NCBI GenBank assembly: GCA_037074705.1
Contig: CM073592.1
Location: 84,336,629-84,400,628 of the forward strand
Source of the DNA: Zhengitettix transpicula
Lineage: Eukaryota > Arthropoda > Insecta > Orthoptera > Tetrigidae
Direction of reading: 5' to 3'
Length of the DNA: 64,000 nucleotides
The position numbers and the translations under genes were made by a program. The notes under the pieces are model-generated. The model did no database searches and was not told where the DNA came from. It was given only the letters and a program-made list of their open reading frames with translations. Below, piece by piece: positions 61,901 to 64,000 of the stretch (the first letter of the stretch is position 1; every line of letters begins with the position of its first letter).

Positions 61901-63860
61901 ATTACATATTTATTAGGAAGTTACAAAGCCTTGTACATTTTTCATAGCTTATAAATATCAAACAACACTTGAGTTAATTTTTACAATTAAACAAGTTATA
62001 ATAAAAACTATTCATTATTGTCATCACAGCAACCCTATAATGATCATTTTCCCAATTCAAATGTTAAATCTCTTAGTTTATCTGAAACATGAAACATTAC
62101 CTGCTCTTGACAAGACTATATTTCAAAGTGACAACTATAATATATAAATTAGCAGTGAATTGTTGAATCAATACCACCTACAAAATCAAATAATTCATTA
62201 CCTACTTCTGCTTCCATATTATTAACCAGATATACTGTTGAATATTCCCAGTGTTCTGCATAAGCCAAACAATATGGTCACTTCATGATTGCAATTCTAA
62301 CCACCAAAGCACTGTCAAACTGACAAAAACAATTCCCAATAGTTGCTCAATCAGACTCATCAATTTCAATCAATGCTTCACACTAATCCTTCTTAAAGAG
62401 CTTTATTCCCTGATTTGTCAGATGCTGAATTCTCCTTCCAAGATAAGGAAACGTTATAGGCTCAACATCCTCTGACTACTTATTTTTCCTTTATTCTAGA
62501 TACATAAACTTTCCTTTTCTATTTCCATCTCTATGCTACAACAAAGTGCACACATTTATATTAGTGTGTGTGTGGGTGTATGTGTACATATAAATGTATT
62601 TCCATTATTTCTCACAAATTTTCCTTCGTTGTGACTTTTCCTTGAAAAACAGAGAGGGTTGTTGGCCTTGTTGAGTATGGACTGTCGCAGTCTAATGGGT
62701 GACCACCAGAGCACTGTGTGATTGGCTGCACACAGTATGCCTCACTCATGAGGAAGGAGGTTACTGTCACCAAAAATTTGAAATTCTCCTTCCTGTTAGA
62801 TGTGGTAATTAACAGAATTTATTAGTGTTCAAAATATTTTATTCACTCTTCCTACTTTCCCTTTCTTACACTTTATTTTTTCATAGACAAAGTAAGACCC
62901 AATAAAATTTCTACCAACTGGTTTCACACAATTGTGAATAAACTTCAAAATGATAACAGGTTTGATTTCTAAACCATATTTTAATTTGATTATTCAATTT
63001 AGTATTACTAATAGACTAATAATAAATATATTGTTTTCAAAAAAGCATTTAGAAGAATATTTGACATAGAAAAGTAGATTCAAGTCTGTAGGATGCAAAA
63101 CAAAGAGAAGATTCACAATTCTTAAAATGGTGTCATTTTGAAAAGAAAATATAATACATCTATTTTAAAATATATTATTAGATATAATAGCAAAATTACA
63201 AACAAAATTAAGTGATTATATAATACCACAAATCTTTCTGGAAATTAATTGCAAAAGATAGGATTGAAGTATAAATTTTAAATAATTCATCTTCATTTGA
63301 TTGGAATAGTTCATCAAAAGAAAATGTGGCAGAGTAGTTATCAAGAACAAGATATACAATCAGAAACTTCAACACGTGAATTTGAGAATGAAAATCTTAA
63401 CACTGTAATATCAATTGGTAATAGCAGGATAGAGCAATCACCTGATGAAAGGAACAATGTTTTCAGAAATGGTGTGTGATATTTTATCATCACTTCTTTT
63501 TGTCTGTCATTTGGCTATTGTATCTAATATAACATGGTTTTATTCAATAGAATCATAACCTAAAAGTATATAATTTTGGTGGAAATATAATAAAAACTAA
63601 CAAATTAAAGAGGGAAGAGGAGAATAGTACAATATCCTTCGATATTATCAGTGAGCGATGATACATTCTTTGTGGTTAATAAAATGAGAAATGCATATGA
63701 CACAATTAAAAATAAACCTTCATAAGCCCAATTTCAATTATGGACTACAGTTCTGTACAATAAAAGGAATTTTAAAATGATCATACCAACATACCTGAAA
63801 ACTAGCAGATGTTGTAAGATCCTTCAATTTTAAGAACATATCAAAGTATTTCAGAATCAA
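26358..63860 (-). CDS. RyR: Ryanodine receptor, C-terminal 945 residues (19 exons; upstream part beyond window)
   Basis: Intracellular Ca2+-release channel of the sarcoplasmic/endoplasmic reticulum. Exons in transcript order: 63795-63860, 61386-61465, 60927-61088, 60492-60648, 57812-58011, 54909-55112, 54206-54397, 53551-53703, 48721-48847, 45622-45741, 45240-45503, 41271-41401, 41040-41198, 35471-35531, 35158-35304, 31837-31968, 29684-29840, 27550-27715, 26358-26517. All introns are GT-AG with matching phases, 2838 nt including the TAG stop. Visible domains (window numbering): two EF-hands (25-36, about 57-68), S1 about 270-300, S2 in exon 10, S3 in exon 11, S4 to the S4-S5 linker in exon 15, S5 in exon 16, filter GGGIGDEI 798-805 then S6, a C2H2 zinc site in exon 18, and a five-glycine tail. 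Near-identity to insect RyRs from memory. No disablement seen. Confidence 0.97.
27187..27450 (+). mobile_element. Penelope-like element fragment
   Basis: Reads [20 protein letters not shown] and [20 protein letters not shown], collinear with PLE blocks at 829-1080 and 43029-43300 (LILDQHKK...GIQNLNSI...). RyR intron 18. Frameshifted. Confidence 0.65.
27550..27715 (-). CDS. RyR: RyR exon with C-terminal zinc site
   Basis: Residues 838-893: [20 protein letters not shown], then CFIC with the later pair FDTH...EH forming the C-x2-C/H-x4-H zinc-binding site of RyR. Donor GTAAGT splits the Met codon. Confidence 0.97.
27716..29683. other. RyR intron 17, nothing recognised
   Basis: About 2 kb of AT-rich sequence without readable coding or repeat structure. 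Confidence 0.55.
29684..29840 (-). CDS. RyR: RyR exon with selectivity filter and S6
   Basis: Residues 786-838: [20 protein letters not shown] is the pore helix and filter, then the S6 gate helix [19 protein letters not shown]. Donor GTAAGA. Confidence 0.98.
30499..30622. repeat. AT-rich repeat, copy 1
   Basis: About 120 bp nearly identical to 63879-64000 in the same orientation (shared stretch AATAATTTAATTAGATTATG and the following AAACTACTAAATGAT). It interrupts the broken Jockey copy, so it inserted after it. Confidence 0.85.
30684..30845. repeat. Family A MITE half, inserted in Jockey copy
   Basis: Starts AAGATAGCTAAATACAGACA, then ACCACACAACATTTCTGAGA, TTTCTTCAGGTGCTAAGA. It matches the left arm of 55633-55949; the right arm is missing. 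Confidence 0.75.
31837..31968 (-). CDS. RyR: RyR exon with S5
   Basis: Residues 742-785: [20 protein letters not shown] (S5) then [15 protein letters not shown] leading to the pore. Phase 0 at both ends; donor GTAAGT. Confidence 0.97.
31969..35157. other. RyR intron 15, mostly featureless
   Basis: Apart from the (AT)n tract at 32987-33037, only AT-rich sequence. A 34259-34610 stretch is open in both directions but matches nothing I know. Confidence 0.5.
32987..33037. repeat. (AT)n microsatellite
   Basis: About 25 perfect AT dinucleotides in RyR intron 15. Confidence 0.95.
35158..35304 (-). CDS. RyR: RyR exon with S4 and S4-S5 linker
   Basis: Residues 693-741: [41 protein letters not shown]724 (AVGFKT) corresponds to the glycine mutated in diamide-resistant moths (G4946E in Plutella numbering); here it is the susceptible Gly. 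Confidence 0.96.
35471..35531 (-). CDS. RyR: RyR exon (61 nt)
   Basis: Residues 672-692: [20 protein letters not shown]. Small exon whose phases fit exactly between its neighbours; donor GTAAGT. Confidence 0.95.
35612..35897 (+). repeat. Family C repeats, two tandem copies separated by (TA)n
   Basis: GAAGAACTTCCTTTGGTTCC CTATGGCTACACCATACTT occurs at about 35621-35659 and again at 35768-35806. The copies are separated by a (TA)n tract at 35690-35714 and an inverted piece (AGAGTTCTTCAAATTTTCAG). The right copy ends GACAATGTCATATCCTTGCT like 1665-1685. Confidence 0.8.
36180..36720 (-). other. GC-richer block, possible LTR remnant
   Basis: CpG-containing stretch in AT-rich DNA (ACGGACCGTCGGACACCTCG, GAGTTTGAGCGCACACACGC). 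No coding potential seen. On the minus strand it could be an LTR with flanking leader, but I found no matching second LTR. Unclassified. Confidence 0.3.
36765..36834. repeat. (TA)n microsatellite followed by family B half-element
   Basis: About 35 TA dinucleotides; the DNA after it (AAGGAAAATGTGACGA, then CACATTTGGATAGAAA) is the left arm of family B, to about 36935. Confidence 0.95.
38367..38548 (+). pseudogene. Gypsy-type aspartic protease fragment
   Basis: [20 protein letters not shown]; the active-site D-T-G-A codons are at 38451-38462. The frame runs on without a stop into the nested non-LTR RT, giving a chance chimeric ORF. Protease downstream sequence resumes after the insertion at about 39597 ([10 protein letters not shown]...[13 protein letters not shown]). 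Confidence 0.75.
38546..39594 (+). mobile_element. 5'-truncated non-LTR retrotransposon (RT C-terminus) nested in the gypsy element
   Basis: Starts [20 protein letters not shown], then [34 protein letters not shown] and a tail ending near 39240 ([20 protein letters not shown]). One stop (38800) and one frameshift (about 39030). About 350 bp of 3' UTR ends in GAATAAA and (TCTA)n, the short 3' repeat tail typical of CR1/L2-type clades rather than poly(A). Confidence 0.8.
40345..40760 (+). mobile_element. Penelope-like element fragment with RT catalytic motif
   Basis: [20 protein letters not shown] at about 40586-40647; the DD codons are at 40598-40603. Upstream, in the opposite sense, 40350-40420 carries the family B half-unit with CTGATGAAGGGGCTCAGG. 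RT upstream parts are missing. Confidence 0.7.
41040..41198 (-). CDS. RyR: RyR exon (S3-S4 region, part 2)
   Basis: Residues 619-672: [20 protein letters not shown] and [20 protein letters not shown]. Donor GTAAGT. Confidence 0.96.
41271..41401 (-). CDS. RyR: RyR exon (S3-S4 region, part 1)
   Basis: Residues 576-619: [20 protein letters not shown] and [20 protein letters not shown], strongly conserved in RyR. Donor GTAAAT. Confidence 0.96.
41757..42106 (-). repeat. tRNA-derived SINE (SINE1) between (TA)n tracts
   Basis: On the minus strand: TGGTTAAGGCG (A-box-like, about 42092-42082) and GGGTTCAAGTCC (B-box, about 42060-42049), then a body with TGGATTCTCCTAA at its end. It has (TA)n on both sides (41759-41815; 42092-42106). 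The same body recurs at 44935-45160, 47716-48055, 48056-48445 and 49925-50190. Confidence 0.8.
42108..42400. repeat. Family B half-element joined to a PLE-flanking repeat
   Basis: TAACACATTAGGACAGTAAAG, GCGATGCCGACTTACCTGAA and the inverted CTGAC...CCTCG motif near 42215-42245. The following CCAACAAAGTCAACAACACC also occurs after the family B unit at 40450-40500. Confidence 0.65.
42650..44110 (-). mobile_element. Penelope-like element, best copy (RT + degenerate GIY-YIG)
   Basis: Minus-strand order: [18 protein letters not shown] (about 44020), [30 protein letters not shown] (about 43850), the catalytic YMDDIFILW region (about 43631-43742, tandemly amplified), [33 protein letters not shown], and to 43029 the thumb. 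Then a frameshifted [12 protein letters not shown] (GIY-YIG core remnant, about 42875) to about 42650. Typical PLE RT with linked nuclease remnant; defective. Confidence 0.85.
43631..43742. repeat. 28-bp tandem repeat, 4 units, at the PLE catalytic codons
   Basis: Units 43631-43658, 43659-43686, 43687-43714, 43715-43742 (consensus begins ATCCATGTATCCATAG). On the minus strand each unit encodes the YMDDIFILW segment. As 28 is not a multiple of 3, each extra unit shifts the frame. Confidence 0.95.
44030..44255. repeat. Family B fold-back element fragment
   Basis: GACCTGAGCACCCTTTATCAG on the left and CCTACTATCCTGATGAAGGG on the right are inverted around GGCTGGGCAC. Then GAAAATGAGAATTTTTGAAC and the GTTGATTTCAAGGAAG end. 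Confidence 0.65.
44560..44790 (+). repeat. Possible solo LTR end with primer-binding-site remnant
   Basis: Ends TATAAAAAATTATCTGGCAC CC. The same junction TTATC-TGG(C/T)(A/G)C appears at 40332-40345 (end of the gypsy LTR) and 52625-52635. TGGCGCC-like sequence after an LTR is the tRNA-Lys primer site of gypsy-type elements. Confidence 0.45.
44930..45192. repeat. SINE1 body in inverted duplicate plus (TA)n
   Basis: 44955-45060 (AGGAGAATCCATTAAGGATT, GGTGACAAAGTCACATTC) followed by the reverse complement of the central body (CTTTGAACATATGCTTTTCT at about 45089) and (TA)n at 45164-45192. No tRNA-like part retained. Confidence 0.75.
45240..45503 (-). CDS. RyR: RyR exon with acidic luminal loop and S3
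   Basis: Residues 488-575: Glu/Asp/Gly/Ser-rich loop, then [17 protein letters not shown] and the S3 helix ending [10 protein letters not shown]. Donor GTAATA. Confidence 0.95.
45622..45741 (-). CDS. RyR: RyR exon with S2
   Basis: Residues 448-487: [20 protein letters not shown] then ILLFYK, the S2 helix. It retains Ile in AFCINF, the helix in which a diamide-resistance substitution is known in moths (exact residue equivalence not verified here). Donor GTAATT. Confidence 0.95.
46404..47310 (+). mobile_element. Penelope-like element, 3' part with GIY-YIG endonuclease and inverted terminal repeats
   Basis: Codes for [19 protein letters not shown] (GIY at 46612-46620), [20 protein letters not shown] and [15 protein letters not shown]. 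Frame interruption near 46704. The ends are 46-bp inverted repeats, 46413-46458 and 47215-47260, differing at about 5 positions. PLEs are known to carry terminal repeats in direct or inverted arrangement. No RT in this copy; it is 5'-truncated. Confidence 0.85.
47395..47710. repeat. Family B fold-back element, near-complete
   Basis: Left arm AGGAAAATGTGATGAGGTCA... CTGAAATCAACAGTTG... and right arm ...CAACTACTGATTTCAGGTAA GTCGGCACGC... form an inverted repeat of about 150 bp. The centre has CTGATGAACGGGGATCAGG and AAAATTTGAAC (47595-47624). Ends in (TA)n at 47698-47712. Confidence 0.85.
47716..48055 (-). repeat. SINE1 copy with tRNA-like head
   Basis: Minus strand: GACCTGGTAGCTGAGAGCGT (A-box) and GAAGGTTCGTCCTGCC (B-box) at about 47940-47870, then the common body. 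An upstream leader (GGAGGAATGGATAGAGTAG) precedes the tRNA-like part. Confidence 0.75.
48056..48445 (+). repeat. SINE1 copy, inverted relative to its neighbour
   Basis: Plus strand: body first (GTGACTTTGTCACCAAATTA), leader (CTACTCTATCCATTCCTCCA), then tRNA-like part (GACCTGGTGGTTCTGATGG TTAAGGC) at about 48283-48310 and body again to 48445. With 47716-48055 it forms a head-to-head pair. Confidence 0.7.
48721..48847 (-). CDS. RyR: RyR exon (alanine-rich loop)
   Basis: Residues 405-447: [20 protein letters not shown] followed by an acidic stretch, a low-complexity cytoplasmic loop before S2. Donor GTGAGT, phase 0. Confidence 0.88.
49026..49058. repeat. (TAA)n microsatellite
   Basis: About ten AAT/ATA trinucleotide units in RyR intron 9. 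Confidence 0.9.
49262..49491 (-). repeat. tRNA-derived SINE, second family (SINE2)
   Basis: Minus strand begins GCCGGCCTGCTGTGGTGTAG TGG (A-box) and carries the perfect B-box GGTTCGAATCC about 46 bases later. It is followed by about 150 bp of unrelated body ending near a CCAAGGCCCTTCATGGGCTG block. Too GC-rich for its surroundings. A tRNA gene is unlikely because the 3' acceptor strand does not close with the 5' end. Confidence 0.8.
49740..49924 (+). repeat. Family B half-element plus (TA)n
   Basis: CAGTTCAGACCTACTATCCTG, CTGAAGAAAGGGGCTCTGAC-CCTC-GAAA (49764-49791), ACCAACTGTTGATTTCAAG, CAATTTAACCTTGTTAC, then (TA)n at 49900-49924. Confidence 0.75.
49925..50190 (-). repeat. SINE1 copy next to (TA)n
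   Basis: Minus strand B-box-like GGTTCAATTCTCGG (about 50140-50127); body GTTTTATG...CATATGCCTCC shared with the 41825-42095 copy. Starts directly after the (TA)n tract. Confidence 0.65.
50225..52635 (+). mobile_element. Degenerate LTR retrotransposon with two recognisable LTRs
   Basis: 50265-50520 and 52330-52630 are direct repeats (GGAGCTCAACAAGAAAGGAT vs GAGCTTGACAAGAAAGGATC; TAGTCTCT; GAACTCATGGG; GAATTAT...AGGAAGTG). Behind the left LTR, CACCCCAACAATGG resembles a gypsy primer site. A 63-codon coiled-coil gag-like piece (50789-50980: [20 protein letters not shown]) follows. No protease or RT remains. The left LTR is truncated at its start. Confidence 0.65.
52755..52972. repeat. Family C repeat with palindrome and (TA)n
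   Basis: GTGTAGCCATAGGAAACCCA AGGAAGTTCTTCAAATTTTG is family C in reverse. A palindrome GGAAGGAGTGTTACACC / GGTGTAGCACTCCTTCC at 52853-52902 is followed by (TA)n at 52913-52972. Confidence 0.75.
53551..53703 (-). CDS. RyR: RyR exon (S1-S2 variable loop)
   Basis: Residues 354-405: Pro/Glu/Ser-rich linker ending LSLADLLGG across the junction. The donor is GTACAT, non-consensus at +4; phases on both sides match exactly. Confidence 0.88.
53704..54205. other. RyR intron 7, nothing recognised
   Basis: AT-rich intron between two confident exons. Confidence 0.55.
54206..54397 (-). CDS. RyR: RyR exon (after S1)
   Basis: Residues 290-354: completes S1 ([12 protein letters not shown]) and enters the acidic, low-conservation cytoplasmic loop. 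Acceptor is AAG; donor GTAAGT. Confidence 0.92.
54398..54908. other. RyR intron 6, nothing recognised
   Basis: AT-rich intron between two confident exons. Confidence 0.55.
54909..55112 (-). CDS. RyR: RyR exon (S1 region)
   Basis: Residues 222-290: [20 protein letters not shown] followed by a hydrophobic segment ([20 protein letters not shown]) that starts S1. Donor GTGAGT. Confidence 0.95.
55633..55949. repeat. Family A fold-back MITE, complete copy with TA duplication
   Basis: Terminal inverted repeat TAAGAAAGATAGCC/GGCTATCTTTCTTA flanked by TA on both sides (55631-55632, 55950-55951). The two arms pair over most of the element (317 bp), e.g. GCACACAACGTTTCTGGAAG versus CTTCCATAAATGTTGTGTGG. 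TA duplication suggests mobilisation by a Tc1/mariner-type transposase. Confidence 0.9.
56690..56770 (-). repeat. Repeat shared with 5290-5345
   Basis: Reverse complement contains CCCCAGCAACTGAGTAAACA AAGCCTGTCGCTCTC, matching 5305-5345. Family unknown. Confidence 0.6.
56771..57811. other. RyR intron 5, right part, nothing firmly recognised
   Basis: Moderately GC-richer stretch at 56990-57720 with GGGGTGCT-type words recurring (57140, 57540, 57640). This may be a degenerate repeat, but no family could be assigned. Confidence 0.4.
57812..58011 (-). CDS. RyR: RyR exon (window exon 5)
   Basis: Residues 156-222: [20 protein letters not shown] through an acidic MTEEDEER end. The donor is GTACTG, weaker than its neighbours; the frame into the next exon is exact. 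Confidence 0.95.
58855..59445 (+). other. GC-rich block, possible solo LTR
   Basis: About 590 bp of CpG-rich sequence in AT-rich RyR intron 4, with degenerate internal repetition of GGACAGTTGTTGGACAG / GTTGGAAG-type units at 59080-59200. Ends with AATAAAAC. LTR-like composition, but no second copy or clear TG...CA ends with duplication were found. Minus-strand Ser/Leu-rich ORFs here follow from composition. Confidence 0.35.
59640..60235. other. GC-richer unclassified block
   Basis: About 600 bp of distinct composition (GGCAGGTGGTGGACCCTGTT, AGGTGATGATGGGGTTCGAA, GCGGACTCAGTTACTAGTGA). No reading frame recognised. Probably a repeat unit without another copy in this window. Confidence 0.3.
60356..60385. 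repeat. (GT)n followed by poly-G tract
   Basis: GTGTGTGTGTG then an uninterrupted G run of about 15. A G-quadruplex-prone or error-prone stretch on this strand. Confidence 0.85.
60492..60648 (-). CDS. RyR: RyR exon (window exon 4)
   Basis: Residues 103-155: [20 protein letters not shown] and the [21 protein letters not shown] segment typical of RyR. Phase 0 out; donor GTAAAT. Confidence 0.95.
60927..61088 (-). CDS. RyR: RyR exon with EF-hand 2
   Basis: Residues 49-103. Loop [12 protein letters not shown] has D1, N3, D5, G6 but Gly instead of Glu at position 12, so Ca2+ affinity may be low. Followed by the conserved [19 protein letters not shown]. Donor GTAATA. Confidence 0.95.
61386..61465 (-). 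CDS. RyR: RyR exon with EF-hand 1
   Basis: Residues 23-49. Canonical 12-residue EF-hand loop [12 protein letters not shown] (D1, N3, D5, G6, E12). Donor GTAAGT. Confidence 0.95.
62230..62485 (+). mobile_element. Penelope-like element GIY-YIG-end fragment
   Basis: [20 protein letters not shown] and [20 protein letters not shown] are collinear with the PLE 3' parts at 1085-1290 and 42660-42880 (CKLC-FYIGQ...NHCxTVKLSKTxF...). Stops present. Confidence 0.6.
63425..63525. repeat. Family A MITE, right part
   Basis: CACCTGATGAAAGGAACAATG, CAGAAATGGTGTGTGATATT, TCACTTCTTTTTGTCTG, TTTGGCTATT match the right arm of 55633-55949. A diverged left arm may lie at 63200-63240. Confidence 0.7.
63795..63860 (-). 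CDS. RyR: RyR exon (window exon 1)
   Basis: 22 codons, [22 protein letters not shown], directly before the EF-hand exon. Phase 0 at both ends; donor GTATG, acceptor preceded by a pyrimidine-rich stretch. Confidence 0.9.
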
Positions 63861-63878
63861 CTGAAAGATAAAATATGT

Positions 63879-64000
63879 ACATATAAATATATTAGAGCAA
63901 AGTTGTTAATATAATTTAAACAATTATCTAAAAAATAATAATTTAATTAGATTATGAAACTACTAAATGATGTATACCATATAAATGGTTTTAAATTATA
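63879..64000. repeat. AT-rich repeat, copy 2 (runs off the right edge)
   Basis: Same sequence as 30499-30622, starting 19 bp upstream of the acceptor side of the first RyR exon in the window. Confidence 0.85.

Noticed and set aside
1..64000. CRISPR arrays, operons, rRNA or bacterial features
   Set aside because: Spliced genes with GT-AG introns and eukaryotic transposons throughout; no such arrays or bacterial signals seen.

Overview
This is a eukaryotic nuclear window: AT-rich, intron-rich and full of transposable-element debris. Two protein-coding genes can be reconstructed exon by exon, both on the minus strand. The encoded ryanodine receptor is insect-like, the Jockey element has an insect-type gag zinc-knuckle region, and most introns are several kilobases long. 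I infer an insect (or at least an arthropod) with a large, repeat-rich genome. The species cannot be read from the sequence.

Gene 1, positions 64000 down to 26358: the C-terminal part of a ryanodine receptor (RyR). Nineteen consecutive coding exons with GT-AG introns and matching phases give 945 residues and a stop. They cover two EF-hands, transmembrane segments S1-S6, the GGGIGDEI selectivity filter, the C-terminal zinc site and the polyglycine tail. The upstream part of the gene lies beyond the right edge.

Gene 2, positions 23624 down to 274: the 5' part of poly(A)-specific ribonuclease PARN. Eleven consecutive exons from the initiator ATG give about 459 residues, with all four DEDD catalytic residues present. 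The remaining C-terminal exons lie beyond the left edge. PARN follows RyR head-to-tail, with 2.7 kb between the RyR stop codon and the PARN ATG.

The introns hold the rest: a nearly full-length Jockey-clade retrotransposon with an 11-bp target-site duplication (5745-10316); a second, broken Jockey copy (29975-31700); a mariner/Tc-type transposase pseudogene (about 10940-11870); an R1-like fragment (15250-16630); a non-LTR fragment with an esterase-like ORF1 in PARN intron 1 (22640-23560); an internally deleted Ty3/gypsy-type element carrying a nested 5'-truncated non-LTR insertion (37085-40345); a second LTR element (50225-52635); at least six fragments of Penelope-like elements (PLEs); tRNA-derived SINEs; and several families of short fold-back elements.

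The most interesting signal is in the short repeats. Several different fold-back families and the PLE termini share one motif: CTGA(T/A)GA, then a short hairpin, then GAAA, often followed by ATTTGAAC. This resembles the core of the hammerhead ribozymes known from PLE terminal repeats and animal retrozymes. I could not complete a canonical three-stem hammerhead by eye, so this is a hypothesis. Many of these repeats also abut long (TA)n tracts.
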